Source: Paenibacillus tyrphae (GTDB taxonomy: Bacteria > Bacillota > Bacilli > Paenibacillales > NBRC-103111). From it: a DNA stretch of 64,000 bases. Of the stretch, positions 9,280-17,377 are shown piece by piece. The translations under genes were made by a program, and so were the position numbers. Where the stretch lies: assembly GCF_027925525.1 (NCBI RefSeq), contig NZ_BSDJ01000017.1, positions 83,464-147,463 on the forward strand. Reading direction: 5' to 3'. Within the stretch, counting starts at the first letter, position 1. Every line of letters starts with the position of its first letter. Under the pieces are notes generated by a model. It ran no database searches. It was not told the DNA's origin and saw only the letters and a program-made list of their open reading frames with translations.

Positions 9280-10263
9280 CTACCTCTCCCCAATGCGAAT
9301 GTCGATTAATTCCAAGCTCATCGTATGCTCGACACTGCCGTCAAATTTATGCGTACATTCGTTGACCAAAAAGCGTTGGTTCAATCCCAGCTCTTCCATG
9401 TTAATGGAAACGTAGCAGCCGGCCCGCACGCGGATATCCCCAAGAGCGTCGATCGAAAACGACCTTTGCTCACGGTTTTTCAGTTGAATCAGATTGTCCA
9501 GCATTTCTTTGACTTTTTCGACGCTTACCTTTTCGTCGACGGTCTGATAATGCTGAAGCAGCCCCCATTTGGCGATGGTTCGGCTGTCTTGAACAATGTA
9601 TAGCTCTCTCTTTCCGGATTCTTTATTGTCCCGGACGATCTTGATCTTGTTGCTGGCGTTCTCGAGCGACCGTTTTTGCTTGTAATCGTAAACAAGGCTC
9701 GTGTCTCCAAGTGAAAAATTCAAAGCCATGGTCTCAACATCGCGAAGCGTCAACTCTCCGAAATCGTCAAAGAGGACGTAAATTTTTTTCGTGGCGATTA
9801 ACGTCTTGTCAAGCGCTTTGAAAATGATATCAAGCAGCTTCGTGTTGTTTTCGCTAAGCCCCGGGATGACGTGCTTTGTATCGTCCAGCTTCCCAAGCTT
9901 CAATCCAAAATCTTTGCCGATGCGTTCCACCACTTGCGTTGCCGTTACATTCGAGAGCACGTAAGAGTCATTTGCAAGCAAATAACGCATTTGATCGTAG
10001 GCCGTAATCTGTACGGTTTCCTCTCTCCCGCTCTCAATGGAGAAAATATAGCCGTAAAACACATTGCGGCCGTCTTGTCTGACCCGAACAATGTCGCCGA
10101 GGTTGTACTTGAATTCTTTCGCTTCGTAGAAACCGCCCTTAATCAAGGTCATTTCAAGACTTGAAGCTTGCCCGACTCGGGCGGTTTTAAATGTCGCTTC
10201 AGAGACGATCCCCGAAAGGTCCCATAAGAAACCGTCCTTGTTATCGATTTCGATCTGGAGCAT
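9280..10263 (-). CDS. xkdQ: Tail hub protein, XkdQ-like
   Basis: A 327-residue hub protein related to the late-control-D/gp27 group. It starts MLQIEIDNKDGFLWDLSGIVSEATFKTARVG and has VRQDGRNVFYGYIFSIESGREETVQITAYDQMRYLLANDSYV in the first third, a typical XkdQ/YqbQ signature. It carries the spike and links tube to baseplate. GGGGGACCGTC is the probable ribosome site. Length agrees with PBSX XkdQ (about 325 residues). Confidence 0.88.
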   Translation of the reverse strand: MLQIEIDNKDGFLWDLSGIVSEATFKTARVGQASSLEMTLIKGGFYEAKEFKYNLGDIVRVRQDGRNVFYGYIFSIESGREETVQITAYDQMRYLLANDSYVLSNVTATQVVERIGKDFGLKLGKLDDTKHVIPGLSENNTKLLDIIFKALDKTLIATKKIYVLFDDFGELTLRDVETMALNFSLGDTSLVYDYKQKRSLENASNKIKIVRDNKESGKRELYIVQDSRTIAKWGLLQHYQTVDEKVSVEKVKEMLDNLIQLKNREQRSFSIDALGDIRVRAGCYVSINMEELGLNQRFLVNECTHKFDGSVEHTMSLELIDIRIGER

Positions 10264-10275
10264 GACGGTCCCCCT

Positions 10276-11067
10276 TTACTTTGGCGGCAGTTTCAGTACC
10301 GTGCCGTTTCGGATACCTTCCACTTCCGAATCCGAAATCCCATTAAACTCTTGGATTTCGCGGGCACGCGCACTGTCGCCGTAGTACTTTGTAGATATTT
10401 TCGTAAGACTGTCCCCGTCTTGGAAGATGTGCGTCTCCGGCATGACCCCTTCGTTCGGGCGGTCAGGCTGCTGCTGAACGAGAACGGTCTCCCCTTTGGC
10501 GTTCACAACGGGCTGAACATTTCTGGCGGAGTAAAAGACGTATTCCTTAAGCGACAGCGAATATTCGATATCGCCTGGGGAACCGGCAACTTCCTTCCAT
10601 TCGAACTTTTCGATCGAAGCCGGAAAGTTAAGGTCTCGATCGCTGGCGTTATCCAGTTTGCCGTCTTCGCGACCGCGTCGAACAATATACATAAAACGAA
10701 TGGGATGCTTGGTTTCCATCCATTTACGAATATCTTTAACGTATTTCATCGGGTCATGAATTCCATCTCTAAGATACAGATACTTCGGATTCGGAGTCAG
10801 CTCCGGAATTCCCTGTACAATAAACGGATAGTTGTGCGATTTTGAGGGAAAAAAGCTGCTGAAGCTGACCGTTTTCAGCCTCGGGCTCTGAATGACATTA
10901 ATTTCGCCCGCACGCGTCTCCTCTGTCCCCCCGCCTTTGCCAACAATGTTGTACGTCTTCCCTTGACCTTCTTCCGAAATTTCGATCGATTCCGGGTTGA
11001 CCGGCAGCCTCCAACCTTCAGCCTGATTATTAAAGCTCAAATAAATAAAATAATGGTCTTCCATCAC
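10276..11067 (-). CDS. xkdP: LysM-domain tail protein, XkdP-like
   Basis: A 263-residue protein with an N-terminal tail domain (LPVNPESIEISEEGQGKTYNIVGKGGGTEETRAGE) and a C-terminal LysM (about residues 208-262: HIFQDGDSLTKISTKYYGD...IQEFNGI...VLKLPP). The LysM probably binds cell-wall glycan as the tube penetrates. Its start overlaps the tape-measure stop by 4 bp. This is the standard neighbour downstream of the tape measure in PBSX and skin-element phages. Confidence 0.9.
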   Translation of the reverse strand: MMEDHYFIYLSFNNQAEGWRLPVNPESIEISEEGQGKTYNIVGKGGGTEETRAGEINVIQSPRLKTVSFSSFFPSKSHNYPFIVQGIPELTPNPKYLYLRDGIHDPMKYVKDIRKWMETKHPIRFMYIVRRGREDGKLDNASDRDLNFPASIEKFEWKEVAGSPGDIEYSLSLKEYVFYSARNVQPVVNAKGETVLVQQQPDRPNEGVMPETHIFQDGDSLTKISTKYYGDSARAREIQEFNGISDSEVEGIRNGTVLKLPPK

Positions 11068-13151
11068 GCGTACACCCCTTGAGCGGAATTTGCGATTTCA
11101 CGCGACATCACTTCTTCGATGCGCCGGATCATTTCGTTCGCATCGGTCGGTTGGTGAATATCCCCTGTGGTCACCTGTACGGTTGGTGTCAGCGTTACAA
11201 AGTTTTGGATGCTTTGAATTTCAGCCAAGTCCCGCATGACCTCCAAGTCCTCGCTAGAGATATCGACCGTATTGTTGATTTCACCGATCGAGTTCACGTG
11301 GTTAATGTTAGGAAGCTGGGCACCGGGTTGTTTGGCTGAAGGGGCGTTTTTGCCTTTCCAAAGGTTACTCATGTCCTCAACCTTGCCTCCACCGAAATTC
11401 ATAGCGTTTGCTGCAAAGTTTTGCCCCTCGCTGAAGGCTTGGGTTAGATCCTTTTGTTCCCATCGGAGATTCGATAAATCTACCGTGCCTGTCTTTGGTT
11501 CCGGTTTAAGGTTGTCAACCCATTCGCTTTCGAATTTACCGATAAGAGAAAATTTACTGCCGGTAATTGTATTAACTTTCTCAATTAACCAGTTTAACCC
11601 TGTAATAGCCGCATTGATAAAAGTGGTTAAATTTTCAGACACGCTTTTTAACAAATCGTAAAAAAGTTTCTTAAAAGCATATCCCGGCTCATTCCAAACG
11701 TTGGCGAAAAACTCGGCAACGGCAATTATGACATTCCAAAACAAAGCAATTTGGTTATAAATGGCAGCGAAAAGACTGAAAAATAATCCTGCAACAAAAC
11801 CAACGACTTGACCGGTGGATACTCCAAATTGATTCAGTATTTCCATAAGCAATACGAGCACTCCGATTATTAAGAACACAGGCCATAAAGCAGAAAACCA
11901 TTGAATTAACCAAATACCTGCGAGAACCAAGAGAACGATACCAAGAGCAAGCAATACATTTTGTACAAGACCAAGATGATCCAAAATAAAGCGGGCAAAA
12001 ACGGCAACCCCTTGAGCGATAGCATTGAGTCCGGCTTGCAAACCGTCGAAAAAGGGCTGGAATTTTCCGGATTCAAAAGCTTCATTAATTAATGTAATCA
12101 CAGGAAGCAGCGCCGTTAAAGCCGCTTGACCCGTTTCAGTCAGGGCGTTTTTGAAGTTGTTCATCATCGTCCCTACTTGATTCACGGGACTTTTGGAAAT
12201 TTTATCATAGGCGGCCTGCCCCATATTGTTCTTTTCGAGGAGTTTGTCCAAGGCCGTAATAGCTCCGCCAACATCGCCCTTTTCCAAAAGCTTGTCCAAC
12301 TTGAGATCTTTCACTTGATTTTTGTCCATCCCAAACCGTTTGGCTATAGAATCCATCGAAGCCGTATCTCCGCTAAACACGTCTTTTACGGCTTCTCCGT
12401 TTGCTTTAAGTCCCTTTTTCTCCGGATCGAATATAGCCAGACGCTGAGCAATGTTGTTCAGTTTGCTGATCTGATCCGAGTTCTGAGCAACAGACATGAA
12501 CGACAAGGAGTTGGACAAATACTCATTTGCATCTTCCCCGGCAGTCAATGCTTCTTTCTTGAACTTTTCAAACATGGCCGTGCCTACTTTATCATTGCCA
12601 GACTTGGCAATGAACATATCTTTTTGGTTTTGCTGCTCCATCGCACTGCCGACGGTTGCTTGATATATTTTCTCTGGATCAATCATAGAACCTGCCTTGG
12701 CTCCGAGTTTAGAAAATGATTCCTTGAATTTCGGCGCCAGCGCTTTGATGCCCTGACCGAGCGCTTTGAAACTCTGACCAAGGGCATGGAGACCACTTCT
12801 TATCTTTGCCTCTATAAGTCCAGCGACTAAAGTGGCCTGAAAAATAGGCTTACTTGTAATTACACGCAAAAGCCCCTTTTCGAGCGATTTCATAGTCGAT
12901 CTTAGAAAGCTCGGAATCTGTGTAACAGCCGCGGAACCTACTCTAGAAATAGTATCGTTAGCCATAAAAGCTAATCGATACATTCCCTGCCCGATTGCAT
13001 TGATTCCGCTTCTCACTTTTACCTCAATGAGACCCGCTATAACTAAAGGCCTAAAGACAGGCTTGCTCGTGATTACATGCACTAATCCTTTTTCAAGCGA
13101 CCGTCCAAACGCCGTTGCCGTACGTTCAAAAATTTTGAGACCAAAATTCAC
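11064..13151 (-). CDS. xkdO: Tape-measure protein, XkdO-like, with internal duplication
   Basis: A 695-residue tape-measure protein that sets tail length. Hydrophobic segments lie around residues 385-480 and long amphipathic helices elsewhere. It is much shorter than PBSX XkdO (over 1300 residues). At the usual proportion of about 0.15 nm of tail per residue, this would give roughly a 100-nm tail (an inference). Residues 20-55 and 91-126 are a direct repeat: EKGL..VITSKP.F....AGLIE.K.RSG..A.GQ, 23 of 36 identical. The ribosome site AGGAGGTAGGG is strong. It follows the frameshifted chaperone gene after a 50-bp gap with a hairpin. Confidence 0.9.
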   Translation of the reverse strand: MNFGLKIFERTATAFGRSLEKGLVHVITSKPVFRPLVIAGLIEVKVRSGINAIGQGMYRLAFMANDTISRVGSAAVTQIPSFLRSTMKSLEKGLLRVITSKPIFQATLVAGLIEAKIRSGLHALGQSFKALGQGIKALAPKFKESFSKLGAKAGSMIDPEKIYQATVGSAMEQQNQKDMFIAKSGNDKVGTAMFEKFKKEALTAGEDANEYLSNSLSFMSVAQNSDQISKLNNIAQRLAIFDPEKKGLKANGEAVKDVFSGDTASMDSIAKRFGMDKNQVKDLKLDKLLEKGDVGGAITALDKLLEKNNMGQAAYDKISKSPVNQVGTMMNNFKNALTETGQAALTALLPVITLINEAFESGKFQPFFDGLQAGLNAIAQGVAVFARFILDHLGLVQNVLLALGIVLLVLAGIWLIQWFSALWPVFLIIGVLVLLMEILNQFGVSTGQVVGFVAGLFFSLFAAIYNQIALFWNVIIAVAEFFANVWNEPGYAFKKLFYDLLKSVSENLTTFINAAITGLNWLIEKVNTITGSKFSLIGKFESEWVDNLKPEPKTGTVDLSNLRWEQKDLTQAFSEGQNFAANAMNFGGGKVEDMSNLWKGKNAPSAKQPGAQLPNINHVNSIGEINNTVDISSEDLEVMRDLAEIQSIQNFVTLTPTVQVTTGDIHQPTDANEMIRRIEEVMSREIANSAQGVYA

Positions 13152-13173
13152 ATCCCTACCTCCTTTCTACAAC

Positions 13174-13202
13174 CTAAAAAGAAGCGCCTCCTAAGAGACG
13201 CT
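13174..13202 (-). terminator. Terminator-like hairpin between chaperone and tape measure
   Basis: On the minus strand AGCGTCTC-TTAG-GAGGCGCT (with a G-U pair) is followed by TCTTTTTAG. It lies just after the stop of the frameshift product and before the tape-measure ribosome site. It may trim transcription between the highly expressed tube genes and the low-copy tape measure. Confidence 0.5.
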
Positions 13203-13204
13203 CA

Positions 13205-13797
13205 TCATAACCCTTTTTTAGCGCGGGCGCGCTTTTCCTTTTCCACCCGTACGTCGATCATGGCGTAGATCGCGGCCCTTTCGTGCCGCGACATCGCCAT
13301 GAGATCTTGCGGTAAAATGTGAAGCTCGTGGAGGGCATAGTAGGCGTAATTCGCCTCGCCTGCGCCCTCGTTGATCAGTTTTTTACTTCGTCAACCAGCT
13401 CGTTCATATCCTTGTCGAAGCCGTTGAGCTCCTGCACCTTTTGAAGCAGGTTCGCGTACTCCCCGGGGAGCAGCATTTTGCGCAGCAGCGACTCGGCGCC
13501 GAGCACACCGTACGATTGCTGCAATTCCGCATCCTTGAGGTTCGGGAAAACGACGCTGTTCACGGCCAGCTTGGCAATATACTCGTTCTGGTCGATTTCG
13601 GTGGTGTAGCTGCCGCCTTTGCCTTTGATACGCTTCGTGACGGCTTTGCGCACCGCTTCGTTTTCCTCCTCCGTCATGCTGCGGAGACGCCAAGGCACCG
13701 GAACGCCCTCTCGGTCCTTGAACCGTTCGGAAATAATGACTTCCTCAATTGTGTTGGCTTCTGCATTTTGGGCAAAAAATACGCTTAAATCGCTCAT
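13205..13797 (-). CDS. xkdN: Tail-assembly chaperone XkdN-like, with -1 frameshift extension
   Basis: The 0-frame product (13375-13797) is 140 residues (MSDLSVFFAQNAEANTIEEVII...DEVKN) and matches the XkdN tail-assembly chaperone group. Its last two sense codons and the base before them form the slippery heptamer A AAA AAC, immediately followed by the TGA stop. Slipping back one base gives 57 more codons ending at 13205, containing ALHELHILPQDLMAMSR and ERAAIYAMIDVRVEKEKRARAKK, a helical protein-like tail with no start codon of its own. The fusion would be 197 residues. In lambda (gpG/gpGT) and many tailed phages the two chaperone forms are made by such frameshifting and help load the tape measure. 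The frameshift is read from sequence. Its efficiency is unknown. Confidence 0.85.
13378..13384 (-). other. Probable programmed -1 ribosomal frameshift site (A AAA AAC)
   Basis: The minus strand reads GTA AAA AAC TGA in the chaperone frame, so the heptamer A AAA AAC is in the correct phase for a -1 slip and sits right before the stop. The -1 frame downstream stays open for 57 codons. This is one of the classic -1 slippery heptamers. The site is conserved in kind, not necessarily in sequence, among tail chaperone genes. Confidence 0.85.
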
Positions 13798-13822
13798 GAA
13801 TGATGTCCTCCTGTTAATGTGA

Positions 13823-14296
13823 TTAGTTCATGGAAGGGGCTTTGAAACGATCTTTAATTTCAATACCGTCGAAGGTGAAGGAAATTTCCTCCTCCAACGT
13901 ATCGCTTCCGGTATCGAGAGACGCCATAATGACGCTGTCCAGGTTGACATTTTTAATAATAACGGTTTGCATTCCAACGGAAGAGGAAGGGTCCTCGTTC
14001 GTTACCGTAATATCGAAATAAGTATCCTTACCGTTGACCATATATTCATTCATCATCTCACGGAAAAGCGTGGTGATATAGTAAATCGTCATGCTGCCGG
14101 TGCCCTTCCAGCCTTTTGCCTTGCTTTGCGTTCCCCGACGGCCGAGCGCCTTAATTTCGGCCTTTTCTTTCTCGACCTTGGCTTCCAGCTTTTTAACGTA
14201 GAACATTTCTTCTTTATTATTATTAATCGTTGCGTAAGCACGGCCTTCCTGACCGCTAATCGTATCGCGAGCGTGTAACACTTTTTGTTCTGCCAT
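13823..14296 (-). CDS. xkdM: Tail tube protein, XkdM-like
   Basis: A 157-residue inner tube protein. The marks of the family are HARDTISGQEGRAYATINNNKEEMFYVKKLEAKVEKEKAEIKALGRRGTQSKAKGWKGTGSMTIYYITTLFREMM and the later DTLEEEISFTFDGIEI. Length is close to XkdM (about 150 residues). It stacks to form the rigid tube driven through the target envelope. The gene follows the sheath gene directly (1-bp gap), with a ribosome site GTGAAGTAAC inside the sheath end. Confidence 0.92.
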   Translation of the reverse strand: MAEQKVLHARDTISGQEGRAYATINNNKEEMFYVKKLEAKVEKEKAEIKALGRRGTQSKAKGWKGTGSMTIYYITTLFREMMNEYMVNGKDTYFDITVTNEDPSSSVGMQTVIIKNVNLDSVIMASLDTGSDTLEEEISFTFDGIEIKDRFKAPSMN

Positions 14297-14297
14297 G

Positions 14298-15614
14298 TTA
14301 CTTCACCGTCACTTTCATGTAGATTTTTTCGATCGAATCCACCGGCTGGACGTGCAACTCCACATACACGCTGTCCGCGTCCTGGCCTTGAATGACATTC
14401 ACATCGGTTTGCGAATTGAAATTTTGGATGGCTGCATTCGCCTGCAGCGTTCTCAGGTAAGTGACCACCTCGTTCCACAGCAAATTGCGCCCGTCATGGT
14501 CGTTGCTCACCTTACCGATATAGAACGTCTCGAAAATCCGCTTAATATCGTTGGCGATGCCGTCGAGCACGCGGATCACGCGGTTTTTGGAGAATGCTTT
14601 GCCCTTGGTCGGCAGGAAGCTTTTGAACGTATTCAGGTCCTGCTCGATAATGGCACGGCCTTTGTTTTGCACAAAAACAACCTCGCCGCTGCGCAGGGCG
14701 GATTCGATTTGGGAGTTCGTGTAGCGGATGTCCACGTCCACCGCATCGTCGTACGCTTGGTACGTCAGCGATTGGTTCACCTGCGCCCCGGCCGTAGCCG
14801 CAGCTACCCATACCGTCGCTTTCACCGCATCCAGAACGGTGCCGTCCGTCAGCACGACGCCATTTTTGACGCTGATGATGCCTTCGAAATCGGCTGCCGG
14901 ATAGTTTTCCAGCACGGCTTGCACCTTCTTGCCTTCGGTTTCTCGAAGCCGTTTCACGAATGCCGTGTAGACGGATTTCAACGTAGCGTCGCCGAATGCG
15001 AGCGCCATCGTTTGGAAATCGAACACTTCGATCGCCCCGAGGTAGTCGGTATGGTCCTGGTTCGTCACGGTGCCGTCAGCACCACCGGTGAGCGCAGCGC
15101 CCGCCGTTGCCGTCAAGTCGCCCGTGCCGCTAAAGACGACCCAATCGTTCGCCTTCAGCCCGGCGATATTGGCCACCGTCTGGGAATCGACGGCTTGACC
15201 GGCCAGCAGCGTCTTCACGTCGAATTTCGTATTGTCGTCGATATTCGCTTGAACGACGACGGACAAATCGTTGCCGCGCACGCCGCCGTGCTTGGCCGTT
15301 ACCTTCAGCGCGCCGACCGTTGCGGCGGCCTTCGTCCCTGCATTCAAACGGTACAGCAGCACCGTTTGGGCGCGTTTCAAAGCCTCGCGAACCAGCAGCA
15401 GCTGAGGCGCTGCGATATCGTAGCCGAGCAGCGTTTTCACATCGTCTCCTGCGCTGATGGTCAGCACCTTTTTCGCTTCGCCCCAGCCGAGCGGCAGCGC
15501 CATCGTCATAATCCCGCGATCGCCGGCTGCACCCGCCGGTTTTCCTTCACCTACGAAATTGATGTACACCCCTGGGCGTACTTTGTTTTGAGTTGTCCAT
15601 GTTCCGCCTGCCAT
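14298..15614 (-). CDS. xkdK: Contractile tail sheath protein, XkdK-like
   Basis: A 438-residue sheath protein, direct evidence for a contractile (R-type) rather than flexible tail. N-terminal residues 1-100 (TTQNKVRPGVYINFVGEGKPAG...GIMTMALPLGWGEAKKVLTI...LLVREALKRAQTVLLYRL) and the C-terminal QPVDSIEKIYMKVTV are the usual sheath signatures. It begins right after the YkzL-like gene stop. Sheath contraction on receptor binding drives the tube through the wall. Confidence 0.95.
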   Translation of the reverse strand: MAGGTWTTQNKVRPGVYINFVGEGKPAGAAGDRGIMTMALPLGWGEAKKVLTISAGDDVKTLLGYDIAAPQLLLVREALKRAQTVLLYRLNAGTKAAATVGALKVTAKHGGVRGNDLSVVVQANIDDNTKFDVKTLLAGQAVDSQTVANIAGLKANDWVVFSGTGDLTATAGAALTGGADGTVTNQDHTDYLGAIEVFDFQTMALAFGDATLKSVYTAFVKRLRETEGKKVQAVLENYPAADFEGIISVKNGVVLTDGTVLDAVKATVWVAAATAGAQVNQSLTYQAYDDAVDVDIRYTNSQIESALRSGEVVFVQNKGRAIIEQDLNTFKSFLPTKGKAFSKNRVIRVLDGIANDIKRIFETFYIGKVSNDHDGRNLLWNEVVTYLRTLQANAAIQNFNSQTDVNVIQGQDADSVYVELHVQPVDSIEKIYMKVTVK

Positions 15615-15836
15615 CTATTCCACCGCCTTTTTCAAATATTGTTCGATTTGTTGTTTGACCTCATCGGTCGTATACGTTTCCTCATCTTGAAGCAGAGCGT
15701 TCAGCAAATCTTTTTGCTGCGCCGTAAACAGCTTCGACTCCAAAAACTGCTGCTTCGTAAAAGCCGGCAAGCTCTCCTGAGCCACAGTCGTCTCTTCCTT
15801 CATGGCTGCCACTTTCGACGTCCCTTTTTTAATCAT
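15615..15836 (-). CDS. Small tail protein, YkzL-like
   Basis: A 73-residue protein with AFTKQQFLESKLFTAQQKDLLNALLQDEETYTTDEVKQQIEQYLKK, a pattern seen in the small protein coded between XkdJ and XkdK in PBSX-type modules. Starts at 15800 (MKEETT) and 15836 are both possible. The longer start overlaps the tail-terminator stop by 8 bp, which argues for translational coupling. Function is unknown. Confidence 0.75.
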   Translation of the reverse strand: MIKKGTSKVAAMKEETTVAQESLPAFTKQQFLESKLFTAQQKDLLNALLQDEETYTTDEVKQQIEQYLKKAVE

Positions 15837-16257
15837 GTCGGATATGTTCCTCCTGTACTAAATTTCGCATCGTAGGCACGGCCTCTTTCGGCCGCATCAC
15901 ATGAACCTCGAAGCTCACGTAAAAATGAAGCACGTTGTCCGCCAACGTGTAACGCATGCCTGAGCTGCGGTACGTATGACCTTCCCACGGGATCAGCTCA
16001 AGCCGCTCGTACAATGTATCCCGGACCATCTCGCAATCGCGAATCAACTGCGGACTGCCCGGAACCGGAAAGTAGGCGATGTCGAACGTCCCCGTCCGGA
16101 TATACCGGCGGTTCATTACGTGCTTTTGCGCACCTTCCGTTTGCCGAACAAAAAAAGCAGGCTTCGTGAAGCCCTGCTCGACTTGTTCCGTATAGACGCT
16201 CGCGGCCGGAAACAATTCCTTGAGTCGTTTCGCAATCCCCTGCTTAATTTCTTCCAC
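15829..16257 (-). CDS. Phage tail terminator family protein, XkdJ-like
   Basis: A 142-residue protein (VEEIKQGIAKRLKELFPAASVYTEQVEQGFTKPAFFVRQ...IRTGTFDIAYFP...LLTLADNVLHFYVSFE) of the tail-terminator family. It caps the sheath and tube at the proximal end and so sets where the tail stops. I chose the GTG at 16257 because GGGGTGG stands 6 nt before it; an in-frame ATG at 16293 is also possible but lacks a good ribosome site. It is the first recognisable tail gene. In a true phage, head-tail connector genes would precede it, and none do here. Confidence 0.8.
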   Translation of the reverse strand: MEEIKQGIAKRLKELFPAASVYTEQVEQGFTKPAFFVRQTEGAQKHVMNRRYIRTGTFDIAYFPVPGSPQLIRDCEMVRDTLYERLELIPWEGHTYRSSGMRYTLADNVLHFYVSFEVHVMRPKEAVPTMRNLVQEEHIRHD

Positions 16258-16336
16258 GTTCACCACCCCGATAGAAGCCGGATAAAGCTTCATGAATTGC
16301 CGCAGCTTGCGTTTCCGACTGGCAGCGGCTCACACC

Positions 16337-16399
16337 TCAAAGGGTGCTCCGGAAATCGCCTGCTCGAACTGTACCATCCAGTTTGCGCAACCGCTCCAT
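16337..16399 (-). CDS. 20-codon ORF heading the tail operon
   Basis: An ATG-initiated 20-residue frame (MERLRKLDGTVRAGDFRSTL) with a very strong ribosome site, GGGGGGAGGGAGG, 4 nt before the ATG. It could be a leader peptide of the tail operon or the remnant N-terminus of a lost head-joining gene. No homology can be claimed. Confidence 0.4.
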   Translation of the reverse strand: MERLRKLDGTVRAGDFRSTL

Positions 16400-16445
16400 A
16401 TCCTCCCTCCCCCCTAAAGCCTAATCTTGTGCGGCGGAGCGAATG

Positions 16446-16472
16446 CAAAAAGAGCCGCATCGCTGCGACTCT
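16446..16472 (-). terminator. Rho-independent terminator after the 211-residue gene
   Basis: Minus-strand hairpin AGAGTCGCA-GCGA-TGCGGCTCT (one G-U pair) followed by TTTT. It separates the 211-residue gene from the tail operon, so the tail operon probably has its own start in 16400-16445 or is read through. The remaining 16473-16618 holds no gene that I can see. Confidence 0.8.
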
Positions 16473-16618
16473 TTCGTTCGTGTTCCCCTTAGCACAATTA
16501 TCTTACATTAACATCATAGCACGGGAAAACCGCACTTCGTTACAAAGGTTGTCCATGGTTATTCCAACGCTTTTTCAGCGAAATTCCGATGAAATTCCAT
16601 CGGCTCCCCCGAATCACC

Positions 16619-17254
16619 TCAGCCTCCAGCCTCGATACGTTCTACCTCCGCATACAGCTCCCCGGCGGCATTCCGCACTTCCTCACGCACCGAATCGCAA
16701 AGCCGGCGAATCTCTTCCTTATATAGAAGCAAAATTTGCGCCGTATAATAAACAAAGCTGTAAAAAGCTTGATCGGAGACGGGATCGTCCTCCCAACGCT
16801 CCTCATCTTCCTCCTCGTCTACCGGCCAAAGCTCGCTTTCATGAAGCAGATCGGTGATAGACGAGAACGGTTCCATATCGACAACATGACCAAGCGTATC
16901 CGCGCACGCAACCGCAATGGGCTGACACATCTTCAGGATCGCGACAACAATCGCATTCAAACGCTCACGCTCCTGCTCGCTTAATTCCTGCTTCATGGAA
17001 TCGTTCGCAACTCCACCAAGCATCCGCATCGCAAAAATGACGCCGAACGGCGTAGCGTGCCACAGCGTGCTTTGATGCTCAAGCTCCTCGGCCAATCGCC
17101 CGGCGGCATTGTCCATCGCCTCCATATCTCCGTGAGCCATCGCATGAAACCATTGCGGGACCGCCGCTGCCCGTCCGTAGGAAGAGATTAGCCGCTGCCA
17201 CGGAATGTCTTCCATTTTAACGTTTTTGATGAATGCCGAATCCTGCTGAAGCAT
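16619..17254 (-). CDS. HEAT-repeat-like cargo protein of unknown function
   Basis: A 211-residue soluble acidic helical protein that is not a standard tail or regulator gene. The opening MEDIPWQRLISSYGRAAAVPQWFHAMAHGD and LEHQSTLWHATPFGVIFAMRML echo the start of a family of HEAT-repeat proteins (pattern IPW..L...YG.A..P, then HQ.T...ATP). Some members of that family are annotated near toxin loci. A very acidic stretch DEEEDEERWEDD sits at residues 146-157. It has its own terminator and an isolated position between the activator gene and the tail operon. It might be an immunity or accessory protein, which is a guess. No transmembrane segment is seen. Confidence 0.7.
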   Translation of the reverse strand: MLQQDSAFIKNVKMEDIPWQRLISSYGRAAAVPQWFHAMAHGDMEAMDNAAGRLAEELEHQSTLWHATPFGVIFAMRMLGGVANDSMKQELSEQERERLNAIVVAILKMCQPIAVACADTLGHVVDMEPFSSITDLLHESELWPVDEEEDEERWEDDPVSDQAFYSFVYYTAQILLLYKEEIRRLCDSVREEVRNAAGELYAEVERIEAGG

Positions 17255-17348
17255 CGGTTTCTCCCCATTTCCTCTTTATTGAAAATTAGCTTCATTATAG
17301 CACAAGCGAATCCTGCAGAACTAACTGGTCAAGCAGACCCATAAACGC

Positions 17349-17377
17349 AAAAAAGAGCCGCAGCCCGCTGCGACTCT
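17349..17377 (-). terminator. Rho-independent terminator after the Xpf-like gene
   Basis: Minus-strand AGAGTCGCAGC-3nt-GCTGCGGCTCT followed by TTTTTTGC. It overlaps the stop codon of the activator gene. The hairpin resembles the terminator at 16446-16472 and the one at 61712-61739. Confidence 0.85.

Noticed and set aside
14295..15875. 526-codon plus-strand open frame opposite the sheath gene
   Set aside because: It is antisense to a clear sheath protein, has Arg/His-rich low-quality composition and no ribosome site; it is a by-product of codon bias.
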